Assembly (NCBI GenBank): GCA_020637365.1
Contig: JACJWE010000002.1
Location: 682,001 to 746,000 of the forward strand
DNA: 64,000 bases
DNA from: Acidimicrobiia bacterium
Lineage (GTDB): Bacteria; Actinomycetota; Acidimicrobiia; IMCC26256; JAGNEX01
Direction: 5' to 3'
The translations under genes were made by a program, and so were the position numbers. The notes below the pieces were generated by a model, which saw only the letters and a program-made list of their open reading frames with translations, searched no databases and was not told the DNA's origin. Shown here in pieces: positions 55,296 to 64,000 of the stretch. Numbering within the stretch: position 1 is the first letter of the stretch; each line of letters begins with the position of its first letter.

Positions 55296-57631
55296 GTGGA
55301 ACTAAGGACCCTTGGGCGGTCGCGCGGAACGTGGATGCCCTTTCTTGTCATCGCCCTCACGCTATTGCTCGCCTTTGGTATGGCGAGCCTCGTCCAGGGT
55401 CGAGCACACGCCGACGAAGTAGTGCACGGACGTCTCGTCCCCGAGATTCCTCGCCGAGATACGCCGATCATCACCGATGGTGCAGGGCTGGCAGTCACCG
55501 TCGTCGGCAACAAGGTCGTGGTGGGCGGTTCGTTCACAACGGTCCAAACCGTGCGCAATGGCCCCACCGTCACCCGCCCGTATTTGATGGCATACGACAT
55601 CAACACCGGCGCCTATGACGCCGGTTTTGCTCCGATCCTCGATGGCCAGGTCACGAGCTTGGCTGCCGACCCGGATGGACGTCACGTCTACGTGGGTGGT
55701 GCCTTTAACAACGTCAACGGTGAGCTCCGTCGAAAGATTGCTCGCGTCGACGTCACGACAGGTGAGCTCGACACCAACTTCAGATCCAATGCGGATGCAG
55801 AGGTCAAAGCGCTGGCTCTCAGCGGCAATCGCTTGTTTGTGGGCGGATCGTTTGCGCTGATCAACGGCGTCTCGCGCATGCGCCTCGCCGAGGTCGACGC
55901 CACGACGGGTGCCGTCGCTACAGGATTCAACCTGCCGGTCACCGAGGGTATCGGCGCTGACCATTCTCTGTCGGTGCGAGCGCTCGACATTTCACCCGAC
56001 GACTCTCGTTTGGTCGTCGGCCATTCCGGGCGGCTCGTCGCCGGAGTCGAACACCGCGGCGTCGCGATCGTCAACATCGCGGGCGGCGCGTCAACGCTGA
56101 CCGGCTGGAACACCGACGTCTACAAAACCAACTGTCGTGACGGCTACGAGGTGTCGGTACGCGATCTCGACATCGCTCCGAGCGGCGCATATTTCGTCGT
56201 CACCACCAAGGGTGATGACCACCCGCCCTGCGGTGACACCGCCGTGGCGTTTCCGCTCGCCGGTGACGGTGCTGTCGAGCCGTTGTGGGTGGCCCGCATG
56301 TTCGACTCGGTCTATTCGGTAGCGATCAGCGATGTAGCGGTCTACATCGGCGGGCACTTCCGCTACGCGGAGGCACCCGGGTCGCTGGAACCGTGGCCGG
56401 GCGAGTCAAACATCATCTATCGCGACCCGTCGCTGCTCGGCGATCAAGTGGTCAGGGTGCATCAATTGGCGGCCCTCGATCCTCAGACCGGCAAGGCGCT
56501 GCCCTGGGACCCGGGCACCGATGCGTTTGAGGCGACGTTCGATCTGCATCTCATCGATCGCGGTCTGCTGTTGGCGATGGATGGGTCCAGGGTCAATCAA
56601 GTACTCACGGGCCGTAGCGCGTTCTTGGACTTCGGCGGCTTCACACCTGGTCCTGAACCAATTCCGCAACCGACCACGACAACGCAGCCGCCAGCGACCA
56701 CGACGACCCAGCCCCCGGCAACGACGACCACCCAGCCCGGCGTGACGACGACCCAGCCCGCGGTCACCACCACGCAGCCGGGCGTGACGACGACCCAGCC
56801 CCCGGTCACGACGACCCAGCCGCCGGTCACGACCACGCAGCCTGGTGTCACGACCACGCAGCCCGGCGTGACGACGACCCAGCCCGCGGTCACGACCACG
56901 CAGCCCGGCGCGAGCACGACCCAGCCACCCGTCAGCACCACCTCGTCGCCAGCGACAACGATTCCGCCGGTTACCACCACCACACCTTCAGGTCTGGTCG
57001 TTCCATCGGTCGGGGTGGTCGCACGCTGGTCCTCATCGTGAACAGCACCGGTGCGCTTCGGCCATCGGATCGTGCGCTGATCCAGAAGTTCACTCAAGCT
57101 GGGTTCAGGGTCGTGACGATCTCAGAGACGACCCCAGGCCGCATTTGGTCAAAGGCGTCGATCATCGTCGTAGCGCCATCGGTATCGGGTGCAGCGATGC
57201 AAGATCGTTTCGACAACGAAACGCGGCCTGTCGTTGCGCTGCGTGCCCGCAGTGCCGATGCGATTGGCCTGTCGAATCCATCGGGTCCTTCGGGCGACTT
57301 GAGTACGAGCACAGCGACGATCGACTTGGGTGGGGGAGCGCACCCAATCTCACAGGCCGCTGGCCTGGAGGGACAGGTGCCGCTGCTCAGCCGACCCGCT
57401 TGGATCTCCTACGGAGTACCGGGAGTTGGGGCCACAACGGTTGGACAGCTCAATGCCAATCCATCGCTGTTCACCTATGAGCGGGGTGACCGGCTCGCCG
57501 ACGGAGGAAAATCGAAAGGCTGCCGGGCAGCGTTTCCAGGTGATGACGTGACGGCGATCACCGATCAAGGTTGGACGTTGATGATCCGGACTCTCGAATG
57601 GGCGGCAGGTTCCTGCAGAAACGACAGCTAG
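55296..57631 (+). CDS. Exported beta-propeller protein with TTTQP linker and Rossmann-like C-terminal domain (frame-interrupted)
   Basis: Signal-anchor (about residues 14-38, 'MPFLVIALTLLLAFG'), then ~400 residues of repeated 'V..V.GSFT.V', 'VYVGGAFNNVNG', 'LFVGGSFALING' units, typical of propellers with delta-60-type repeats. A Thr/Gln/Pro linker of heptads (PGVTTTQ, PAVTTTQ, PPVTTTQ) follows. As written the frame stops at 57041, but the next frame continues 'RTLVLIVNSTGALRPSDRAL' and runs to 57631 as a ~200-residue alpha/beta domain ('IIVVAPSVSGAAM', 'DAIGLSNPSG', 'WTLMIRTLEWAAG'). GGGG at 57012-57015 in place of GGGGG would join them as P-S-V-G-G-G-R-T. Total about 778 residues. Probably extracellular; function unknown. 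Confidence 0.75.
56670..56940 (+). repeat. Coding tandem repeat (21-bp units, P-x-V-T-T-T-Q heptads)
   Basis: About a dozen degenerate 21-bp units encode PGVTTTQ, PAVTTTQ or PPVTTTQ, with the first three slightly longer (PPATTTTQ). They form the extended linker between propeller and C-terminal domain and probably cross or project from the cell wall. Near-identical units make this stretch prone to assembly collapse. Confidence 0.85.
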
Positions 57632-57772
57632 CTCGGACCGCCCCAAAGGGTTCGGATCGGCCGATCGGTACGTGTTGCTTGCCGATGGGTCAACGGTCTG
57701 AACCCGGCGAGATCCTGGTCCGGGCCGACCGCTCTGGGTCCCGGTCGACCGAACCAGAAGGAGGATTGACGG

Positions 57773-58840
57773 TCAACACCTTCGTTGGCCGTCAATCCCC
57801 CATTCGGTGGGGACCGACAGTCCCAAGAAAGCCAAGACCGTCGGCAGCACATCGGCTTGGGTGACTCCGGTCAGATCTGTCGTCGAACAGAACGGATGTG
57901 GACCGGTGTTGGCAATGGCGAGGAACGCGTCGCGTTCTTGGGGTGTATCGCCACCGTGCCAAAAGAAGCCGCCCCCGTGGTCTGAGACGACCATGACCAG
58001 CCAATCTTCTTGAAGAATGCCGGGGCGGGTTTCCAACGAGCTCAACAGCTGGCCGACGAGTTTGTCAACCTGCCGGACCGCATTCTGGTAGTCGTCATTG
58101 CCCGCCGAATAGCAACACTCATGTCCAGCGTGGTCGACGTCGTCGAAATGGACGAACGTCACATCGGCCGTATCAGGTCTTTGCAGAAATGCTGCGGATG
58201 CCGCTGCCACCTCGATATCGGTTGCAAACGATGAAGCGGTGTCGGCGTCGTTCAGCAACCACTGGTTGATCGGCGCCCAATGGACAAAAGACGCGGTGCT
58301 CAACTGTGGAGCAACCTGGTCGAGGCGCCGGTACAGCGCGGGATACTGCGCCAGGTTGTTGAAATCCCAGCCGAAGTTGGACCAGACCTGATGTTTGGGC
58401 GCCCAGACGCCGGTCAGAATCGTCGACCACCCCGGTGCGCTCTCGGTGAACTGGCGATGGTTCCCCGCCACCAATTGAGGGGTCCACGCCCCGGAATTGA
58501 TGACCCGGTCGATCGAGGGAGTTGGGATGGCCGAAACGGCCTCACCCAACAGTCCGTCCACCCCGATGATCAACACTTTTCGATCGAGCTGGTCGGCCGG
58601 CGCTGTCGCGCGCGGAAGTTGTCCGGGTGCTCGCGGCACTTGAGGGATGGTGGTGCAGGCGCTGAGCGCCAGAAGAACCAGCCCGAGAACAAGGGTGCAC
58701 CAGATGACTCCGTTGGCAGGTCTGATGCTAGGTCTGTTTCGGCCCGTTGGCGCTCGCCCCTGCCCCGCTTTGCCCGACGGCGTCGTGGCCGGTGGTACTG
58801 AACCCGAAGGCGTCGCTGTTGCTGAGCGTTGCTTGGTCAT
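57773..58840 (-). CDS. Alkaline-phosphatase-superfamily phosphodiesterase-like lipoprotein
   Basis: 355 residues. A 45-residue polar N-terminus precedes a hydrophobic segment with lipobox 'VLLALSAC'. The catalytic domain has metal Asp in 'VLIIGVDGLLG', nucleophile region 'TESAPGWSTILTGVW', metal residues in 'FVHFDDVDHAGH' and 'MVVSDHGGGF', and the late 'TQADVLPTVLAFLGL'. This fits type I phosphodiesterase/nucleotide pyrophosphatases acting outside the cell on phosphate esters. AGGGGA sits 6 nt before ATG 58840; the open frame beyond it to 59623 is not family sequence. Convergent with the propeller gene. Confidence 0.82.
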   Translation of the reverse strand: MTKQRSATATPSGSVPPATTPSGKAGQGRAPTGRNRPSIRPANGVIWCTLVLGLVLLALSACTTIPQVPRAPGQLPRATAPADQLDRKVLIIGVDGLLGEAVSAIPTPSIDRVINSGAWTPQLVAGNHRQFTESAPGWSTILTGVWAPKHQVWSNFGWDFNNLAQYPALYRRLDQVAPQLSTASFVHWAPINQWLLNDADTASSFATDIEVAAASAAFLQRPDTADVTFVHFDDVDHAGHECCYSAGNDDYQNAVRQVDKLVGQLLSSLETRPGILQEDWLVMVVSDHGGGFFWHGGDTPQERDAFLAIANTGPHPFCSTTDLTGVTQADVLPTVLAFLGLSVPTEWGIDGQRRC

Positions 58841-59200
58841 GTTGGTTCCCCTGATGCCGTCGCTTGCCGACATATTGCACCACTGACGGTGAGCACAGAA
58901 AGTGTCGCCACTTCTCATAGGTTTCAAGTTGATCGGCGCGCTGAGCAACCTCATGAGGTATAGATCGGGTTCATAAGCCACAGATCGCGCATTTTCCGGT
59001 ACCAGAAGCAGGTTTCGCATAGCTTCAACGCATACGAACTCAGAACTACGGTGTCCTCTGGGGCGTGTGTCGAGCGCCGTGGACCGATGTCGCAGCCGAA
59101 TTCGGGGGATACGTCGGGACGTGGTTCCTGGCGGGCTCGGCAGATTGACCACCTTGTTCTGGTGGTGCCTTCGAGATAGGAAGGTGCGGTAGTAGTCGTC
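58841..59200. other. Intergenic region, nothing recognised
   Basis: This 360-bp gap lies between the divergent phosphodiesterase-like and AfsR-type genes. It must carry both promoters, but I see no convincing -35/-10 pair, inverted repeat or small gene. Confidence 0.5.
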
Positions 59201-62200
59201 ATGGCCAATGTTTGGATCGGCATGCTGGGCACCGTCATCGTGCGGGTTCAGGGTGACGAGGTCGAAGTTGGAGGAGCGATACGGCGTGCCCTTTTGGCGC
59301 GTCTTGCGGTCGCTGCCAATACCAGCGTTGCTCGAACGACGTTGTTTACCGACATTTGGCCTGATCGGGACGCGCCGCCGCTTGGGACACTGCAGTCGTA
59401 TATGACGCATCTGCGCCAAGCATTGGGCGCAGAACACTTTCCCCGTGTCCCAGGTGGCTACCAGATCAGCCTCGACGATGACGGTAGCGACGTCCTTGAG
59501 TTTTCTGCTCTCCTTGAACAGGGACGCAATGCGCTTGCTGCCAGCGACGCTGAAGCTGCCGAGACCGTGCTGAACGAGGCTCTCGCGCTGTGGCGGGGTG
59601 AAGCGCTGTCGGAGTTTTTGCATCTTCCGTGGGCGATGGGCTTTTCAACGTCGCTCATCGAAGAGCGTCGGCACGCCGACGTACTGCTGAACGACGCTCA
59701 GATGGTGCTGGGCAAGCATGCAGCGATCATCCCCCGTCTCAAACAGCAGACCCATGCCGTTCCGTACGCCGAACAGTTCTGGTCCCAGCTCATGCTGTGC
59801 CAATACCGAGCGGGCAATCATCATGCTGCGCTCGAGGCATTTTCCGAGGCGCGCGAAGCCCTGTTGGAGACGGGACTTGAGCCATCACCCAAACTGCGCG
59901 ATCTCGAACGAGCGATCCTGAATCACGACCCGGAACTCGCCTTTGGAGAGCGGAGCAACACCGCTCACGGAGGTATCGCTGGCGTCGAGGCGCGTGGAGG
60001 TGTCGGTGGCGTCTCGGTTGACGCCGTCGAGCCCGGGGGGCGCGGTGCAGACGAATCCATCGCTGGTCGGGCGGACCTGCGTGCATCCCCTGAAGGGCAG
60101 CTTCTCGAGAACGCGCAAGCACGGGCGGAGGCGCTGGGGTTCTCATCGATCGAGACCCCAAACGTCGAGGAGCGGCTGAGGGAGCGCCCGTGGCTCCAGT
60201 TCGTCGGTCGGGAACAAGAGCTCGACCAGATCAACGCCGCCGTTGGATTGCGCCGCGATGGGCCGACGCTTATCGACCTCTCCGGTGAACAGGGTGCTGG
60301 CAAGACTCGACTGCTGCTCGAAGCATCCAGGCATTGGAGTGACCGTGGCATTTTGGGGATCGTCGGTCGCTGCGAATCGGTCAGACGCTGGCCCTATGAG
60401 CCCCTGGTTGACCTGCTTCAGATCGTTGAGCGCGACCACCATCAGGTGCTGGCGGGGCTCACCGTTCAAACTCGAGCCGACCTGGCCTGGTTGCTGCCGT
60501 CGGCTCCGTCCCAAGGTGACGACGTTGCTGTCGGCGTGCTCGACGCGCAGGCCCGTCGATACCGCCTGGCGGGTGCCGTTACGGAGGTCATCGCTGCGCT
60601 GTGCGCCGCTGGACCGTTCGTGTTCGTGATCGACGATGTTCACTGGGCGGATCGGGAAACCCTTGAAGTGCTCCGCCACCTGCTTCAACGCAAGCAACTG
60701 GGCGGTTTGACGGTGATCTTGTCCCGTCGTCCACTGCGTTTGGGGCTCGGTGTCGAGCCGTCGGTTTCGGAAATGACCGACCGTCTGGCCTCGAATGACC
60801 GGTTGACCAGCGTCGAACTGCGCGGTCTGAAGCGGCGTGACGTCGTCGCGCTGTTATCCCGTGCCGGGCTCGGTAACGCCGAAGAAGTCGGTGACGCGAT
60901 TTACGCCCGTACCGATGGCAACGCTCTGTTCTCGATCGAGATGTTGAGACGGATCCTGTCGCAATTCCGTGAGGACCGCCCCTTTGGTGATCCGTCCAAT
61001 CTGGTGATCGACCCGGCGGTGCTGCCGCTTCCCAAGAATGTCTTTGACATCGTCGCGCGACGGATCGTCGGCCAACCCCCCGAACTCCTCGCGTTGCTTC
61101 GCGCTGGTGCGGTGATGGGCAGCCCATTCGACGGCGAGCTCGTCAGGGAGGTTGCTCAGCTGACCCACACCCAGATGTCGTCGGCGATCGAAGTGGCCCT
61201 GGACGAAGATTTTCTCCGGGAAGAACCTTCATCGGTCGATCGGTACGCGTTCAGTCATGCGGTATACCTCGAATCTGTCCTGACCGGGATGGCCGCCGGT
61301 ATCCGAGCCCGTATGCACAAAACCGCCTATGACGTGCTTAAGGGCGAGGGCGACCACGTCGGTGTCATGGTGCAGCGTTCGATGCACGCCCTCCATGCGT
61401 CGCCACTCGTGCCGCCTGTGGTCGTCGTCGATGAACTCAGGCAGGCTGCCGCGGTGGCGACAACCTATCTAGCCTTTGAGACAGCCGAAGATCTGTTGCG
61501 CAAAGCGCTCGAACAAGCCAAAGCAACCATGGTGGCCGATGACACCTTGGACGCTGCCGATCCCCGAGATGCCGATTCCCGATCTCGCGGTTCCCGTTAT
61601 GGCGACGGGGGTTGGGTCCCCGGCGGCGCTGATTTGGGGCGGACGATTTTTCGCCGGTTCGAGCCAATCTCAGATCAAGTGTTGGCGCGCTTACACCTGG
61701 AGTTGGGTTCTGCCATCAACCTGGTCGGTGACGTGCGTGAGGCCAAAACCCTGCTCTCAGAATGCGCCGAGTTGGCTGAGGAGTTGGGCGATGCCGACCT
61801 GTTTGCAGCAGCGGCGCTCGAATACGGCGGTCCCATTCCGGCCGGGCATGAGGAATCAGACCCGAGGGCTATTCAATTGCTGCGCGAAGCCGTCGCAACA
61901 TCGGGCTTGGCCGATGTTGCGAATCGAGCGCGTCTGCTGGCCCGGCTGGCACAGGCGAGCTACTGGCTAGCCGATATCGATGAGCGGGTGCGCCTCGTCG
62001 ACGAAGCGATGAAGCTGTTGAACCGCGCCGACAATCCCGCTGATCGCTTAAGCGTCCTGATGAGCTCGTATTGGGCGTTGACCTCGCCGACGGGTAGCGC
62101 GGTGTTGGACGACTTGGTCGGTCGCATCGCGGCTGAAGCTCATCTGGTCGACGATGATGAGCTGCTGTTGCGGTCTTCGAAATGCATGATTGCCCATGCC

Positions 62201-63058
62201 CTGGCCCGCAGCGACGTCGAACGTGCTCGGCGTGTTCACGATGGTCAGACACAGCGTCTCAAGCGGGTCAGACACCCCGAGTTTGTGCGGCTTTCCCTGG
62301 CCGTCGAGGCGAGTTTCGCTCTGCTGGACGGAGACATCGCAGCAGCTGAAGAGCGTGCGCGCGATGCACGTCGGATCCTGCGTGAACGCGGGCAGATCAT
62401 TCCGGCGATCGTCGCCTATACGGTTCAGCTGCTGCCCATCCGGTGGCTATCCGGCCGTCTTTCGGATCATGTGGACTACCTGCTCGACACGGTGTCGGCC
62501 GATCCCGGACGTCCGTTGTGGCTTGGTTCGCTCGCGTGGGCCGCTGCAGAACAACAACGCTTCGATGTCGCCGCTCACGCCCTGTCCCAGATCGACGCGG
62601 ATGTTCTCAAGACCGATGAACAGTCGATGGACTGGTACCTGGTGGTCTGCGGGATGGCGGTCGCATCGAACCGGTTAGGCGATCGCGATGCTGCGCAGCG
62701 CAGCCTCGACCTGCTCGACCCGTGCGCACATGCGCTGGCGGTCGTGGGTCAGGTGGCCATCTTCGGTGCGGTCTCACATTTCAGAGGCTTGTGCCTTGCA
62801 ACTCTCGGGCGTCACGCTGAGGCACTCGACTGTTTCGACGACGCTGTCGACTTCCACGATCGGATTCGAGCGGTTCCGCACAGGGCGATGAGCCAGATTG
62901 AGCTTGCGTCTGAACTGGCTCGGGCCGGGCGCTCCGCCGAGGCCGAGATCTGTCAACAAGCGGCGATCCAGGTGGCAGCGGCCCATCAGCTTGGCGGGGT
63001 GTTGTCGCGCGCGAATCAACTTGGCCTACGCGCACCCCACTCGGTGAGTGGTGGGTAG
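59201..63058 (+). CDS. AfsR/SARP-type regulator with AAA ATPase and TPR-like domains
   Basis: 1285 residues. An OmpR-like DNA-binding domain (1-95; 'RRALLARLAVAANTSVART', 'LQSYMTHLRQALG', 'GGYQISLDDD') and a BTAD domain (about 100-245; 'ALALWRGEALSEF', 'CQYRAGNHHAALEAFSEARE') define the SARP class. Then comes a STAND/AAA_16 ATPase with Walker A GEQGAGKT (362-369) and Walker B 'FVFVIDDVHWAD' (Asp478/479), and a ~500-residue all-helical, TPR-like C-terminal half. Such proteins integrate a signal through ATP-dependent assembly and activate transcription, often of specialised metabolism or development. No biosynthetic cluster is adjacent. The C-terminus has no LuxR helix-turn-helix. Confidence 0.87.
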   Translation: MANVWIGMLGTVIVRVQGDEVEVGGAIRRALLARLAVAANTSVARTTLFTDIWPDRDAPPLGTLQSYMTHLRQALGAEHFPRVPGGYQISLDDDGSDVLEFSALLEQGRNALAASDAEAAETVLNEALALWRGEALSEFLHLPWAMGFSTSLIEERRHADVLLNDAQMVLGKHAAIIPRLKQQTHAVPYAEQFWSQLMLCQYRAGNHHAALEAFSEAREALLETGLEPSPKLRDLERAILNHDPELAFGERSNTAHGGIAGVEARGGVGGVSVDAVEPGGRGADESIAGRADLRASPEGQLLENAQARAEALGFSSIETPNVEERLRERPWLQFVGREQELDQINAAVGLRRDGPTLIDLSGEQGAGKTRLLLEASRHWSDRGILGIVGRCESVRRWPYEPLVDLLQIVERDHHQVLAGLTVQTRADLAWLLPSAPSQGDDVAVGVLDAQARRYRLAGAVTEVIAALCAAGPFVFVIDDVHWADRETLEVLRHLLQRKQLGGLTVILSRRPLRLGLGVEPSVSEMTDRLASNDRLTSVELRGLKRRDVVALLSRAGLGNAEEVGDAIYARTDGNALFSIEMLRRILSQFREDRPFGDPSNLVIDPAVLPLPKNVFDIVARRIVGQPPELLALLRAGAVMGSPFDGELVREVAQLTHTQMSSAIEVALDEDFLREEPSSVDRYAFSHAVYLESVLTGMAAGIRARMHKTAYDVLKGEGDHVGVMVQRSMHALHASPLVPPVVVVDELRQAAAVATTYLAFETAEDLLRKALEQAKATMVADDTLDAADPRDADSRSRGSRYGDGGWVPGGADLGRTIFRRFEPISDQVLARLHLELGSAINLVGDVREAKTLLSECAELAEELGDADLFAAAALEYGGPIPAGHEESDPRAIQLLREAVATSGLADVANRARLLARLAQASYWLADIDERVRLVDEAMKLLNRADNPADRLSVLMSSYWALTSPTGSAVLDDLVGRIAAEAHLVDDDELLLRSSKCMIAHALARSDVERARRVHDGQTQRLKRVRHPEFVRLSLAVEASFALLDGDIAAAEERARDARRILRERGQIIPAIVAYTVQLLPIRWLSGRLSDHVDYLLDTVSADPGRPLWLGSLAWAAAEQQRFDVAAHALSQIDADVLKTDEQSMDWYLVVCGMAVASNRLGDRDAAQRSLDLLDPCAHALAVVGQVAIFGAVSHFRGLCLATLGRHAEALDCFDDAVDFHDRIRAVPHRAMSQIELASELARAGRSAEAEICQQAAIQVAAAHQLGGVLSRANQLGLRAPHSVSGG

Positions 63059-63140
63059 CTGATCTGACGCGCGTGCACCAGGTGTGACGCGGCCTCGCGA
63101 TGGACAGCGTCTGTCTGCGGTTAGCTTCGTTCGTTCGTGC

Positions 63141-64000
63141 TCATCGTCTCACCGTCGTCTGCTCGCCGCCGTCCCGGTTTTGAGGTTGTGCCTCTTGTCG
63201 GTCGCGGAGTTCGATGTAGCCGCTTTCTGGAGCTTCTGAGTAACGCTCCAGAAAGGGGAGCATCTTGTCGAACACGCGGCGTTCGGAGTCTCGACCGATG
63301 AGCGCGCCGAGGTGACCGAAGCCATCGATGCCGATCCACTCATAATCCTGGTCGGGGTGGCGTTCCCGCAGCCAGGCGATCGTGCGCAAGGGCCCGGACC
63401 GGGTGAAGATCTTGTTATCGGTACCGCGCAAAAACGCGATCGGGATGTTCAGGCGATCGGCTCGCTGCATATATGTATCCCGGCCCCGGGCATCTACGAG
63501 GTGACCTGCACGGACGATCCGCGTGATCTGTCCGACCGGTGCCACCGCCGCCGCTCCAAACATATTGGCGATCTGGCTGTGTGCCGACGCTGACAGGTTG
63601 CGGTGCAGATGCGTTGGGCCATATACCGACGTGACCCAGCGGCATGCGGGGTTATGGCATCGCTCACCTTTGATCCACGGGTAGGGACGCAGGGCAACGT
63701 CCCAGATCCGTTCAGCAATCCCCAGACCCCGCGGTGGGCCGACCGTGTTCAGTCCGACTCGTTGCATCAGCGCTGGAACGCGAAGCGTTGCTTTGAGTCG
63801 AGAAAACGCTGGCATCGTGACATGGGCGGTGACCTGGCTTGCGACGAAGGCGCGAACACCTGTTAAACCGCCGAGAAGCGACATGAACACTGTCATCGAG
63901 CCCATGCAGTGGGCGAAGATCAGCACCGAATCGGCGCCCGTCAACCGTCGCACCTGCTCGACTGCGGCAGGCCAGTCGACCAGCGCGATGTCATCCATCG
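63141..64000 (-). CDS. Alpha/beta hydrolase with Cys nucleophile (truncated at window end)
   Basis: At least 285 residues, open to the window edge; the ATG at 63998 is probably internal. The nucleophile elbow reads 'VLIFAHCMGSMTVFMSLL', with Cys where lipases have Ser. The acid is likely Asp in 'RGTDNKIF' and the base His in 'DGFGHLGALIG'. The same elbow (HC-x-GS) is, as I recall, found in the hydrolase part of GMC-oxidoreductase/hydrolase proteins related to cholesterol oxidases, so the missing N-terminal part may be an FAD domain. A steroid or terpenoid link would fit the hydrophobic-substrate genes at the other end, but cannot be confirmed here. Confidence 0.75.
   Translation of the reverse strand, partial: MDDIALVDWPAAVEQVRRLTGADSVLIFAHCMGSMTVFMSLLGGLTGVRAFVASQVTAHVTMPAFSRLKATLRVPALMQRVGLNTVGPPRGLGIAERIWDVALRPYPWIKGERCHNPACRWVTSVYGPTHLHRNLSASAHSQIANMFGAAAVAPVGQITRIVRAGHLVDARGRDTYMQRADRLNIPIAFLRGTDNKIFTRSGPLRTIAWLRERHPDQDYEWIGIDGFGHLGALIGRDSERRVFDKMLPFLERYSEAPESGYIELRDRQEAQPQNRDGGEQTTVRR

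Overview
The window reads as chromosomal DNA of a high-GC actinobacterium, probably class Acidimicrobiia or a relative. The evidence is a mycothione reductase, an F420-type (LLM-class) oxidoreductase, a dnaK-grpE-dnaJ-hspR heat-shock operon with HAIR-like operators, a class-E-type LANTG sorting signal, an ArfA-like BON/OmpA protein, and many genes whose -10-like TANNNT hexamer lies 6-9 nt before the start codon (leaderless transcripts). This placement is inferred from gene content only. No rRNA, tRNA, CRISPR array, insertion sequence or prophage was recognised.

Layout. 1-10.7 kb: end of a molybdopterin oxidoreductase, a P450, yaaA, mycothione reductase, an acyl-CoA dehydrogenase, a TetR/DUF2236 (MpaB-like) pair with a clear operator, msrA-msrB, a tandem Usp protein and a small cyclic-nucleotide-binding protein. 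11-13.9 kb: a PII protein, a TetR regulator and a latex-clearing-protein (Lcp) type rubber oxygenase behind a perfect 19-bp palindrome. 14.1-26.4 kb: heat-shock and envelope block (dnaK, grpE, dnaJ, hspR, LANTG surface protein, membrane sulfatase-like enzyme, clpB, BON/OmpA protein). 26.6-38.6 kb: nearly complete de novo purine cluster, purA-purD-purB-purC-purS-purQ, then purL-purF-purM, broken only by one small antisense gene. 38.6-49.2 kb: DoxX, YceI/MarR divergent pair, a polar amino-acid ABC importer, SRPBCC protein, spermidine-synthase-like membrane protein, limonene-epoxide-hydrolase-like protein, AMIN-like lipoprotein, quinone oxidoreductase, AzlC/AzlD exporter. 49.4-64 kb: an LLM oxidoreductase/phosphotransferase fusion, DUF808, secreted lipase, pyrE, a beta-propeller protein, a phosphodiesterase-like lipoprotein, a 1285-residue AfsR-type regulator and a truncated alpha/beta hydrolase.

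How genes work together. The pur genes carry out most steps from PRPP to IMP and on to adenylosuccinate/AMP. Heat-shock genes appear to be coordinated by HspR through HAIR-like sites at dnaK and clpB. Redox and repair functions (mtr, msrA, msrB, yaaA, Usp) cluster on the left, together with enzymes suited to hydrophobic or isoprenoid substrates (P450, DUF2236, Lcp, acyl-CoA dehydrogenase).

A caution on sequence quality: five genes (mtr, dnaK, the BON/OmpA gene, the spermidine-synthase-like gene, the propeller gene) carry a short indel that breaks a recognisable family C-terminus or domain. Several breaks sit in short homopolymers, so assembly or sequencing error is the simplest explanation.
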